This document shows positions 50,152 to 58,471 of a stretch of DNA of 64,000 bases, piece after piece. Origin of the DNA: Gemmatimonadaceae bacterium (GTDB lineage Bacteria > Gemmatimonadota > Gemmatimonadetes > Gemmatimonadales > Gemmatimonadaceae); the NCBI GenBank assembly GCA_025934775.1, contig JAICWO010000008.1, positions 186,001 to 250,000 of the forward strand. Direction: 5' to 3'. Every line of letters starts with the position of its first letter. The first letter of the stretch is position 1. The translations under genes were made by a program, and so were the position numbers. Under the pieces are notes generated by a model. The model made no database searches, was not told where the DNA came from, and was given only the letters and a program-made list of their open reading frames with translations.

Positions 50152-53100
50152 ATGCAACGACCCCGTGTGCTCACCGCCGTCGCCGGTGTCGCGGCCGCAG
50201 TCGCTCTCGCCGCTCCCGCGTCGGCACAAATGCTGGATTCCTCAGTCGTCGCCGCGTTCAAGTGGCGCAACGTCGGCCCGTCCAACTTCATGGGCCGTGT
50301 CTCCGACGTGCAGGGCATCCCCAGTCCGTCCAAGACCCTGTACATCGCCGCCGCGGGCGGCGGCATCTGGAAGTCGACCAACAACGGCATCACGTGGCGG
50401 CCGATCTTCGACGACAAGGACGTCGTCGCGATGGGCATGCTCGCGATCGCGCCGAGCGATACGAACGTGATCTACGCGGGCACGGGCGAGCCGAACTCGC
50501 GCAACACCATCGAGCCGGGCGACGGCGTGTACAAGTCGACCGACGGCGGCATGCACTGGACGCACGTCGGGCTCGAGACCTCGCAGCACATCGGCCGGAT
50601 TCAGGTCGATCCGCGCAACGCGAACGTCGTGTACGTCGCCGCGCTCGGTCCGGCGTGGAAATCCGGCGGGGAGCGCGGGTTGTACAAGTCCACCGACGGC
50701 GGCCAGACCTGGAAGCAGGTGCTCAAGGGGAAGAACGACTACACCGGCGCGATCGACGTGCAGCTCGATCCGTCGAACCCGGACGTCGTCTACGCCTCGC
50801 TGTGGGAGCGGTACCGCACGCCGTTCTCGCTCAACTCGGGCGGCAGCGGCACGGGCTCAGGTCTCTTCAAGTCCACCGACGGCGGCGCGACGTGGACGGA
50901 GATCAAGGGCAACGGTTATCCCGAAGGCCCTAAGGGGCGCATCGGCATCGCGATCGCCCGCAGCAACCCGCAGGTCGTGTACGCACTCACCGAAGCGGCG
51001 TCCGAGGCGCCCGGTCCGATGCAGTTCCAGCGCGACCCCAAGGCGAACGGCCTCTATCGCTCCGCCGACGGCGGCAAGACCTGGCAGCACATGAACAACA
51101 TCGACGTGCGGCCTTTCTACTATTCTCAAGTCCGCGTCGATCCCAAGAATGAGAACCGCGTCTACTTCTCGTCGACGACGATGCAGGTGTCGAACGACGG
51201 CGGCAAGACGACGATGGACGCGACCGTCGGCGTGCACGTCGACGACCACGCGCTCTGGATCGATCCGAACGACGGCGAGCGCTGGGTCGTCGGCATGGAC
51301 GGCGGCATCGCGATCACGTACGACCGCGGCGGCAACTTCTGGTATCCGCGCAACATTCCGCTCGGCCAGTTCTATGACGTGACGTATGACTACGCAGTCC
51401 CGTACAACATCTGCTCCGGCGCGCAGGACAACGGCGCGTGGTGCGGACCGAGCAAGCGCCGCACGACGCCGGGCAACAACACGTACTGGTACACGATCTC
51501 GGGCGGCGACGGCTTCTACACCGCGCAGGATCCGACGAACCCCGACATGGTCTGGGGCGAATCACAGAACGCCGGCATTCAGCAGACGAACCTGAAGACG
51601 GGCGAGCGCGGCCGCGTGAACAAGCCCACGTGGCAGGAGCGCTACCGCATGTGGGAAGATTCAATCGCGATCGTGCGCGGCGATCCCATGAAGCCGGCGA
51701 CGGCGGAAGAGCAGCGGAAGATCGAGGCCTATCGCACGCAGCAGAAGAAGGACTCGGCCGATCTCCAGATCCGCTACAACTGGGAATCGCCGTACTTCCT
51801 GTCGCCGCACAATCCGCAGGTGTTCTACCTCGGCGGCAGCCGGGTTTTGAAATCTCTCAAGCGCGGCGAGGACCTCTATCCGATCTCGCCCGATCTCTCG
51901 GTGAAGAGCGACCCGGCGCAGGAGCGGATCGTCCAGGCGCGGCTCGACACCGTCGCGCACTACACCGGAGGCATCACGCTCGACATCACCGGCGCCGAGG
52001 AGTACGGGACGGTCGTGTCGCTGGCGGAGTCGCCGATCAAGCCGGGGCTGCTGTTCGCCGGCACCGACGACGGCAATGTATGGATCACGCACAACGACGG
52101 CGCCAACTGGGAGAACCTCACGCCCAAGTTCGCGCCGCTCGGCGTGCCGTGGGACGCGTACGTCGTCCGCCTCGAGCCCTCACACTTCGACACCCTCACG
52201 TTCTACGTGGCGTTCGAGAACCACCGCTCGAACGACTTCAAGCCCTATCTCTTCATGACGAACGACGGCGGCCGGACGTTCAAGTCGCTCGTCAACAATC
52301 TGCCGAGCACGAGCCCGGCGGATTATCTGCACGTCATTCGCGAGGATCCGCACAACCGCGACCTGCTGTTCGTCGGCAGCTCGCGCACGGCGTACGTCTC
52401 GATCGACCGCGGCGAACATTGGTCGCGTTTCGCTACTAATTTGCCCACCGTGCCGGTGTTCGACCTCGCGATCCATCCGCGCGACCACGACCTGATCGCG
52501 GCGACGCACGGCCGCAGCTTGTGGATCACGGACATCGCGGCACTGGAGGAGATGACGCCCAAGGTCCTGGCGCAGGGCACGCATCTCTTCAAGCCGAAGA
52601 CGGCGTATCAGTGGGGCGAAGGTCCGCAGCTCAACCTGCCGGGCAACGGCTACGGCCAGTCGGACATGACGTACGCGAACCCGCCGTACGGCGCGGACAT
52701 CGTCTACCGCCTCGCGTCGAGCGCGGGCTCGAACGTGCATCTCATCGTCAGCAACGTCGAGGGCGATACACTCGCCACGTTGAACGGTCCGGGCGGCGCG
52801 GGAACGCACCACGTGACGTGGAACTTCGCGCAGGCGCCGCGGCGCGCGGCGGCGGTCGAGCTGTCGCCGTCGCAGCGGCGCGACAGCATCCTGCTGCACG
52901 TGCGCGCACCGATGGTGCTCGATTCGCTGACGAAGGCTGGCTACGACACCGCGGCGATTCGTCAGGCGCGTGCGCAGGTGAACGCGGTCGCGAACCCGCA
53001 GCAGGCCGGCGCCGCGGCTTTCGGCGGACGCGGCGGCGGTGGTGGGCGTGGCGGCGCGGGCGGTCAGGCATGCGAGCATCCGACCACCGAGTGGGAGGCA

Positions 53101-53544
53101 GCGAACTTCTGCGCGCGTCCCGCCGAGCAGGCGGTGAACGGTCGTCGCGGCGGCGGATTTGGCCGCGGCGCGTTTGCGAACGTCTGCGCCGAGCCGCCGG
53201 CTGGCGCGGCTCCGGCGGCCGCGGCACCGGCGCGCGCCGGACGCGGTCGTGGCCGCAACCCGCAGGGCGCGATGGGCGACCAGGCGCTGGACCCGGTTGC
53301 GCGCGTCTGGCAGTTGATCGGTCTGCCTTCGCCGTGCGCCGGCAATGGCCGCGGCGGCGGCTTCAACTTCGCCGGCGGAGCGGGGCTCGCGAACACGGGT
53401 GACTACCTCGTGACGATGACGGTGAACGGCCAGACGTACAAGCAGTCGTTCCGCGTCGAGCGGGTGAACGGGAGCGACCAGCAAGATTTCGCGGGCTTTG
53501 GCGGCAACGATCAGCCGCGGGATCCGCGGTCGAAGTCGAAGTAG
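50152..53544 (+). CDS. Secreted VPS10/BNR-repeat (sortilin-like beta-propeller) protein
   Basis: A 1,130-residue exported protein (signal MQRPRVLTAVAGVAAAVALA to ASAQ). It carries repeated BNR/Asp-box units: STDGGMHWTHV, STDGGQTWKQV, STDGGATWTEI, SADGGKTWQHM and NDGANWENL, which build one or two ten-blade-like propellers as in VPS10 proteins, often annotated as glycosyl hydrolase. The catalytic residues of sialidases are not evident. The C-terminal 250 residues form an Ig-like part and a Gly-rich zone (FGGRGGGGGRGGAGG) with Cys-containing segments. Start at 50152 fits the signal; ATG 50101 is an alternative. Probable peptide or glycan binding outside the cell. Confidence 0.85.
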   Translation: MQRPRVLTAVAGVAAAVALAAPASAQMLDSSVVAAFKWRNVGPSNFMGRVSDVQGIPSPSKTLYIAAAGGGIWKSTNNGITWRPIFDDKDVVAMGMLAIAPSDTNVIYAGTGEPNSRNTIEPGDGVYKSTDGGMHWTHVGLETSQHIGRIQVDPRNANVVYVAALGPAWKSGGERGLYKSTDGGQTWKQVLKGKNDYTGAIDVQLDPSNPDVVYASLWERYRTPFSLNSGGSGTGSGLFKSTDGGATWTEIKGNGYPEGPKGRIGIAIARSNPQVVYALTEAASEAPGPMQFQRDPKANGLYRSADGGKTWQHMNNIDVRPFYYSQVRVDPKNENRVYFSSTTMQVSNDGGKTTMDATVGVHVDDHALWIDPNDGERWVVGMDGGIAITYDRGGNFWYPRNIPLGQFYDVTYDYAVPYNICSGAQDNGAWCGPSKRRTTPGNNTYWYTISGGDGFYTAQDPTNPDMVWGESQNAGIQQTNLKTGERGRVNKPTWQERYRMWEDSIAIVRGDPMKPATAEEQRKIEAYRTQQKKDSADLQIRYNWESPYFLSPHNPQVFYLGGSRVLKSLKRGEDLYPISPDLSVKSDPAQERIVQARLDTVAHYTGGITLDITGAEEYGTVVSLAESPIKPGLLFAGTDDGNVWITHNDGANWENLTPKFAPLGVPWDAYVVRLEPSHFDTLTFYVAFENHRSNDFKPYLFMTNDGGRTFKSLVNNLPSTSPADYLHVIREDPHNRDLLFVGSSRTAYVSIDRGEHWSRFATNLPTVPVFDLAIHPRDHDLIAATHGRSLWITDIAALEEMTPKVLAQGTHLFKPKTAYQWGEGPQLNLPGNGYGQSDMTYANPPYGADIVYRLASSAGSNVHLIVSNVEGDTLATLNGPGGAGTHHVTWNFAQAPRRAAAVELSPSQRRDSILLHVRAPMVLDSLTKAGYDTAAIRQARAQVNAVANPQQAGAAAFGGRGGGGGRGGAGGQACEHPTTEWEAANFCARPAEQAVNGRRGGGFGRGAFANVCAEPPAGAAPAAAAPARAGRGRGRNPQGAMGDQALDPVARVWQLIGLPSPCAGNGRGGGFNFAGGAGLANTGDYLVTMTVNGQTYKQSFRVERVNGSDQQDFAGFGGNDQPRDPRSKSK

Positions 53545-53577
53545 TCCGATTCGTCATCGCACGATATCGCACGATGA

Positions 53578-53612
53578 AAAACCCGGCAGCGTTACGCGCT
53601 GCCGGGTTTTTT
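53578..53612 (+). terminator. Intrinsic terminator after the VPS10-like gene
   Basis: A 14-bp stem (AAAACCCGGCAGCG at 53578-53591 with its complement at 53597-53610), loop TTACG, ending in T6. It sits 33 bases past the stop. A tandem ATCGCACGAT duplication (53556-53575) precedes it. Confidence 0.93.
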
Positions 53613-53627
53613 GTTCTATTATGAGCA

Positions 53628-53807
53628 ATGCATGTTCGCGCGAGGGACCGGATGCGGGTGACGGATTGGATCGGGGTTCACACGGATTCCCTGGTGCTCG
53701 CGAATCCCGGCCGCGCGGTCATCACGGTGGTTGGCGACAGTGCCGAGGATGCCAATGCCGTGCTTCGCGCGCTCGCGAGCATTACCATTCCCATCGTCGT
53801 CCGCTAA
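53628..53807 (+). CDS. Small hypothetical protein
   Basis: A 59-residue frame from ATG 53628 (MHVRARDRMRVTDWIGVHTD) to TAA 53805-53807. ATG 53652 is an alternative giving 51 residues. The sequence looks protein-like rather than Arg-rich shadow: DSLVLANPGRAVITVVGDSA and ITIPIVVR suggest two strands around a helix. It lies between a terminator and the DinB gene, 13 bases upstream of the latter. I recognise no family. Confidence 0.5.
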   Translation: MHVRARDRMRVTDWIGVHTDSLVLANPGRAVITVVGDSAEDANAVLRALASITIPIVVR

Positions 53808-53820
53808 CCGAGATCCGCCC

Positions 53821-54318
53821 ATGCGCATCCGCGACCTGCTGCTGACCGAGTTCGAACAGGAAATGCCGCCTACTCGCCGCGTGCTCGAGCGCGTGCCGAG
53901 CGACAAGGGAGAATGGAAGCCCCATCCGAGATCGTTTTCACTCGGCCATCTCGCGCAACTCGTGTCGTGGATGCCGTCGTGGATCGCGACGACCATCAAC
54001 GAGCCGGCGCTCGACCTCGCCGGCCAGTCGGGGTACTCCTATCAGCCCACGGAGACACTGCTCGCCGGATTCGATCAGGGCGTGAAGGACGCGCGCGCGG
54101 CATTGAGTACTTTCGAAGATTCGGACTTTGACACGCCCTGGCACCTCAAGCACGGCGATCGCGTTCTCTTCACGTCGCCGCGCGGCGCGACCGTCGAGAC
54201 GCACATCAACCATCTCGTGCACCACCGCGCGCAGCTCGGCGTCTACCTTCGCCTGCTCGACATTCCGGTGCCGCAGATGTACGGTCCCACGGCCGACGAT
54301 CGAGGATTCCTCGCATGA
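53821..54318 (+). CDS. DinB-family four-helix protein
   Basis: A 165-residue protein starting MRIRDLLLTEFEQEMPPTRR. The DinB metal-site histidines are present: one in FSLGHLAQLVSW near residue 41 and two in INHLVHHRAQLGVYLR near 130-135. DinB-like proteins are a divergent family of metal-dependent thiol transferases and related enzymes; the substrate cannot be told. It is coupled to the DUF3224 gene by an ATGA overlap (54315-54318). Confidence 0.88.
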   Translation: MRIRDLLLTEFEQEMPPTRRVLERVPSDKGEWKPHPRSFSLGHLAQLVSWMPSWIATTINEPALDLAGQSGYSYQPTETLLAGFDQGVKDARAALSTFEDSDFDTPWHLKHGDRVLFTSPRGATVETHINHLVHHRAQLGVYLRLLDIPVPQMYGPTADDRGFLA

Positions 54319-54707
54319 AAGTCCACGGGACGTTCGAGGTGAAGCTCACCCTGGAATCCGACGCGCATTTGACCAGCACGCCGGTGCTGAGCCGACGGTT
54401 GTTGGCGAAGCAGTATCACGGCGGTCTCGAAGCGACGGCGATCGGCGAGATGCTGAGCGCCGGAACGGCGACACAGGGCTCAGCGGCGTACTCGGCGATC
54501 GAGGAGGTCAACGGATCGCTGGAGGGCCGTCGTGGGACGTTCGTACTTCAGCATACTGGAATCATGAATCGTGGCGCCCCGAGCCTCGCGATTACCGTCG
54601 TGCCGGACTCCGGCACCGGCGAGCTGGCCGGACTCACGGGCTCGATGTCGATCACGATCGAGAAAGACGGAACGCATTATTACGATTTCGAGTATTCGTT
54701 GGGATGA
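54315..54707 (+). CDS. DUF3224-family protein
   Basis: A 130-residue beta-rich protein (MKVHGTFEVKLTLE) with the typical DUF3224 features AIGEMLSAGTATQGSAAY, GTFVLQHTGIMNRG and SGTGELAGLTGSMSI. It has no signal peptide. Function unknown; it is often found with DinB-like or stress-response genes. Its start overlaps the DinB stop. Confidence 0.85.
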   Translation: MKVHGTFEVKLTLESDAHLTSTPVLSRRLLAKQYHGGLEATAIGEMLSAGTATQGSAAYSAIEEVNGSLEGRRGTFVLQHTGIMNRGAPSLAITVVPDSGTGELAGLTGSMSITIEKDGTHYYDFEYSLG

Positions 54708-54731
54708 TCCGCGCGGCCGGTACCGAAAAAC

Positions 54732-55133
54732 ATGCGGCGATATTTTAGCATTGGCATATCAGGACTGATATCGGCGGCTGCGCTCGCGATCGTCACCGCC
54801 TGTCAGGAGCCCACGGCGTGCACCGCGGATCTGCGTCCGTCGATCGTGATCGACATTCGCGACAGCGTCACCGGCGCGAACGTCGTCGACAGCACGACCG
54901 CGGTCGCGCACCTGCGCGCCACGTCCAACGGCCCAGTCGAGACCACGGATTCGGCGACGTTCATCGTCAGTCCATGGTCGTTCTTCGGCGCCAAGGGGGT
55001 CTGGGACGTCACGCTGCTGCACGCGAGGTACGCTCCGTGGAGCAAGTCGAACATCGTCGTGGCGTCGACGAACGGCGCCTGTCCGCAGCCGGAAACCGTG
55101 AACCTCACGGCGCGTCTGGTGCCGGCGCGGTAG
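54732..55133 (+). CDS. Small lipoprotein with carboxypeptidase-regulatory-like fold
   Basis: A 133-residue protein with a lipoprotein-type signal (MRRYFSIGISGLISAAALAI, lipobox VTAC). The mature part alternates strands as in an Ig-like or carboxypeptidase-regulatory fold: RPSIVIDIRDSVTGANVVDS and GVWDVTLLHARYAPW. Two further Cys residues may form a disulphide. Function unknown. It ends 5 bases from the convergent ogt gene. Confidence 0.6.
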   Translation: MRRYFSIGISGLISAAALAIVTACQEPTACTADLRPSIVIDIRDSVTGANVVDSTTAVAHLRATSNGPVETTDSATFIVSPWSFFGAKGVWDVTLLHARYAPWSKSNIVVASTNGACPQPETVNLTARLVPAR

Positions 55134-55138
55134 CGGCG

Positions 55139-55669
55139 CTACTCGCCCACGCCGTCGAAGCTGAGCTGCAGCCCGCGCTGCTCGTGGCGCAGGAGCCACT
55201 GCTTCCGGCGCCGCCCTCCGCCATACCCGGACAGCGTTCCGTCCGCGTTGATCACGCGGTGGCACGGAATGATGATCGCGATCCGATTGTCGCCGTTCGC
55301 GCGACCCACCGCGCGCGCGCCATCCGGCCGGCCCACGCGGAGCGCCACGTCGCCGTACGAGGTCGTTCGGCCGAACGGGATCTCGAGCAGCTCGCGCCAC
55401 ACTGCCTGTTGAAACGGTGATCCTTCGATCAGCAGTGGCACGGTGAACGTCTCCCGCTCGGCTTTGAAATACTCGTCGAGTTCGCGTTCGGCCTGATCGA
55501 GATAGCGATGCGGCGCGTTCGCGATCTCGTCGTGCAGCTCGAGCTGCACGCGCTCGATCTGCGTCGGCAGCATCGGGCGATCCGCGAATTCGCAGAGCGC
55601 GAGGCCGGCTTCGTTCGCGGCGGCGAGCATGGGGCCGAGCGGGGTCTCGATGGGCCGAGAGGCGAGCAT
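55139..55669 (-). CDS. ogt: Methylated-DNA-protein cysteine methyltransferase
   Basis: A 176-residue O6-alkylguanine-DNA alkyltransferase. The active-site motif IIPCHRVI carries the acceptor Cys, preceded by the helix-turn-helix region FGRTTSYGDVALRVGRP and followed by LSGYGGG. It repairs alkylated guanine by irreversible transfer to the Cys. I use the ATG at 55669 (MLASRPIETPLGPMLAA); longer starts at 55714 or 55744 add a non-conserved segment. It is divergent from the M1 peptidase gene. Confidence 0.95.
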   Translation of the reverse strand: MLASRPIETPLGPMLAAANEAGLALCEFADRPMLPTQIERVQLELHDEIANAPHRYLDQAERELDEYFKAERETFTVPLLIEGSPFQQAVWRELLEIPFGRTTSYGDVALRVGRPDGARAVGRANGDNRIAIIIPCHRVINADGTLSGYGGGRRRKQWLLRHEQRGLQLSFDGVGE

Positions 55670-55780
55670 GGGACGAAGTTGAGAAGAACGGCCGGGGCCG
55701 TCAATCGGACGCATCGCGCTTCGGCTCGGTCCAAGGATGGCCATAGATTACGCGAGACCAATCTCCATCGAGCCGATCGA

Positions 55781-58216
55781 ATGCGCGCTCCGCTTTTTGT
55801 CTTCGCACTCGCCGTCGCCGCGACGCCGTTGCTCGCCGAACAGGGCGGGAATCCCAACCTCGAGCGCATGACGAACGATGCGTACACGCGCTCGCACGAC
55901 TTCGATCTCGTGCACCAGCAGATCGCCGTACGCGATTTCAACTGGGATTCGCTGTCGTTCACGGGCCGCGTGGCGAGCACGCTGGTGTCGCGCCGCGCGC
56001 CGCTCGACTCCGTGATCTTCGACGCCGGCTCGCGGCTCGCCATCCGATCGGTCACGGCCGGCGCAAGCGCGCTGCGCACCGGGCGGCACGGCGATACGCT
56101 CGTGATTCACCTGGCCAGGCCCGCCGCGTTCGGCGACACGGTGCGCTTCACCATCGACTACGATGCGCGGATCACGAACGGGCGCGGTCTCACGTTCATC
56201 GACGAGCGCGCCCACACGCCCCGCCAGATCTGGAGCCAGGGCGAGGACATGGACAACCACTTCTGGTTCCCCACATACGACTTCCCCAATGACAAGATGA
56301 CGTGGGAAGTCGATGCGACCGTGCCGAGCGGGTATACCGCCGTCTCGAACGGCGCGCTGGCCGGCGACACGCCCGGGCCGAACGGCACGCACACGCTGCA
56401 CTGGAACGAGAGCCGGCCGAGCGCCACGTACCTCGTGTCGCTGATCGTGACGCGGCTCGCGAAGATTCATGATTCGTGGAAGGGCGTGCCGGTCGACTAC
56501 TACGTGTATCCGCAGGACAGCGCGCTGGCATGGCGGCTGTTCCACGTCACACCGGACATGATCGACACGTACTCGCGTCTCACCGGCGTTCCCTATCCCT
56601 GGCAGAAGTACGCGCAGACCACCGTCGCCGATTTCTTTGGCGGAATGGAGAACGTGAGCGCGACCACGCTCGTCGACTGGCTCCCCGACGTGCGCGCGTA
56701 TCAGGACCGGCCCTGGTATCAGTATATTCTCATTCCGCACGAGCTCGCGCACCAGTGGTTCGGCGACTACGTGACCACCGAGAACTGGGCGAACACCTGG
56801 CTGAACGAAGGCTTCGCCGAGTTCATGCCGGGGCAGTACTGGGCGCAGAAGCTGGGCGCGCACGCCGAGCAGGACTACTACGCCGACGAATACCGGCAGT
56901 ACATGAACATCGAAGCGCGCCGCCCGATGCCGCTCGCGTCGATGGGATCGAACAACATTTATCCCAAAGGCGCGCTCGTGCTCGAGATGCTCGAGCACTA
57001 CCTCGGCGAGCAGCGCTTCTGGGCGTCGCTGCACCGCTATCTGGTGGACCACGCGTTCGGCAACGCGACGTCCGATGACCTGCGCCAGGCGGTGCTCGAC
57101 GCGACTGGAGAGAACCTCGACTGGTTCTGGAAGGAATGGATCTACGGCACGGGCTATCCGTCGTTCACGGTCACATCCAACTACGATGCCGCCGCGCATC
57201 GACTGACGCTGATCGCGCGGCAGACGCAGAACGATTCGCTCAAGACCGACAGCACCGGGATGCGGTATCCGATCGCCGAAGCGTTCACGATGCCGATCGC
57301 GATTCGCGTCGGCACATCCGGGGGCGACGTCGTGCGTTCGGTCTGGATTCGGCAGCGCGTGGACACGATTGCGATCGACGGCGTGAACAGCGCGCCGACG
57401 ATGGTCGTGTTCGACGACGGCAATCGCATGCTCAAAGCGCTCACGTTCGACGAGCCGACGGCGTGGCTCGCGACGCAGCTCGAGCGCGATTCCGATCTAT
57501 GGGATCGCGAGTGGGTGATCGCGCAGCTCCAGAAGCGGCCGACCGACGCCGCGGCGGCGCAGGCCGTCGCACACGCGGTGACGAGCGCCGACTATCCGCT
57601 GACGCGCGCGCTCGCGGCGAGCGCGGTCGACTTGTTCGCGCCGGACGTCGTGATTCCCGCGTTGCGCACGGCGCTGCACGACACGTCGGCACAGGTGCGC
57701 ACGGCCGCGGCGGCGGACCTCGGCACGCTGAGCGCGCCGCAGGCGCTCGAGCTGGCGCGCGATGCGTGGCAGCATGACTCCAGCTATCAGGTGCGCGCGT
57801 CGGCACTGTCGGCGCTCGTGCGGCTCGATTCGGCCAATCGGCACGCGCTGCTGCTCGAGGGTCTGCGCACGCCGTCGTATCAGGACGCGATTCAGAACGC
57901 CGCGTTGATCGCGATCGCGCGATCGAACGACGCGACGGCGCTCGACGACGTGCAGCAGCACGTGGGAGATCAAGCGCTGCCGGCGCGGGTGATCGCGGCG
58001 TTCGCGGGGCGCGGGAACCAGCACGCGCTCGATCTGCTGGGGGCGGATCTCGACGACACGCGGTCGTGGGTGCGCACGTGGACGCTCACGGCGGTGGGGA
58101 GTCTACCGGCGCAGCAGCGGTTGACGTTCCTCGAGGCGCAACAGCCGAAGCTGACGCACGCAGATACGCGGGCGGCGGTGGCGAGTGCGATCGAGGCGTT
58201 GCGAAAAGCGCGGTAG
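55781..58216 (+). CDS. Exported M1-family aminopeptidase with C-terminal HEAT repeats
   Basis: An 811-residue enzyme with a signal peptide (MRAPLFVFALAVAATPLLAEQ). The zinc motif HELAH starts at residue 320 in PHELAHQWFGDYVT, and the third ligand Glu343 is in WLNEGFAEF. The exopeptidase motif is GGMEN (near 288) in place of GAMEN. After the catalytic and barrel parts (to about 560), the last 240 residues form HEAT-like repeats (VRTAAAADLGTLSAPQAL, VRASALSALVRLD), similar in style to the proteins at 34378-37319. It removes N-terminal residues from peptides outside the cytoplasm. Confidence 0.94.
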   Translation: MRAPLFVFALAVAATPLLAEQGGNPNLERMTNDAYTRSHDFDLVHQQIAVRDFNWDSLSFTGRVASTLVSRRAPLDSVIFDAGSRLAIRSVTAGASALRTGRHGDTLVIHLARPAAFGDTVRFTIDYDARITNGRGLTFIDERAHTPRQIWSQGEDMDNHFWFPTYDFPNDKMTWEVDATVPSGYTAVSNGALAGDTPGPNGTHTLHWNESRPSATYLVSLIVTRLAKIHDSWKGVPVDYYVYPQDSALAWRLFHVTPDMIDTYSRLTGVPYPWQKYAQTTVADFFGGMENVSATTLVDWLPDVRAYQDRPWYQYILIPHELAHQWFGDYVTTENWANTWLNEGFAEFMPGQYWAQKLGAHAEQDYYADEYRQYMNIEARRPMPLASMGSNNIYPKGALVLEMLEHYLGEQRFWASLHRYLVDHAFGNATSDDLRQAVLDATGENLDWFWKEWIYGTGYPSFTVTSNYDAAAHRLTLIARQTQNDSLKTDSTGMRYPIAEAFTMPIAIRVGTSGGDVVRSVWIRQRVDTIAIDGVNSAPTMVVFDDGNRMLKALTFDEPTAWLATQLERDSDLWDREWVIAQLQKRPTDAAAAQAVAHAVTSADYPLTRALAASAVDLFAPDVVIPALRTALHDTSAQVRTAAAADLGTLSAPQALELARDAWQHDSSYQVRASALSALVRLDSANRHALLLEGLRTPSYQDAIQNAALIAIARSNDATALDDVQQHVGDQALPARVIAAFAGRGNQHALDLLGADLDDTRSWVRTWTLTAVGSLPAQQRLTFLEAQQPKLTHADTRAAVASAIEALRKAR

Positions 58217-58218
58217 CC

Positions 58219-58357
58219 GTCATTCCGAGCGCAGCGAGCAATCTTGCGTCGGGGTCGAGATCTCGAATCGGACACGAGATCCCTCGACTCCCTCGCTTCG
58301 CTCGGTCGCTCGGGATGACCATTGGGTGAGTCGCTTCGCTCCGGCGCTCGGGATGAC
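58219..58357. repeat. Dispersed ATTCCGAGC-type palindromic repeat
   Basis: The element opens GTCATTCCGAGCG and closes CGCTCGGGATGAC at 58319, an inverted pair with one G-U-tolerant mismatch. It contains an inner GTCGAG/CTCGAC stem and a CTTCGCTCGGTCGCTCGGG run. A second partial unit follows (58325-58357, again ending CGCTCGGGATGAC). This kind of repeat is scattered through many soil-bacterial genomes. It fills most of the 255-bp gap. Confidence 0.85.
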
Positions 58358-58471
58358 AAGACGCCGTTCGGTGACTTGCCGGTCTCCCGACCACCGCGCA
58401 TACTCCGTCGAGGCGCTTGCGCTCCCATGAGCCGAGGCGCCGCCGACTCTCCACGAATCCGAGGACACTCG

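Noticed and set aside
58217-58357. CRISPR-like array
   Set aside because: There are only one and a half units with inverted rather than direct symmetry and no regular spacers.
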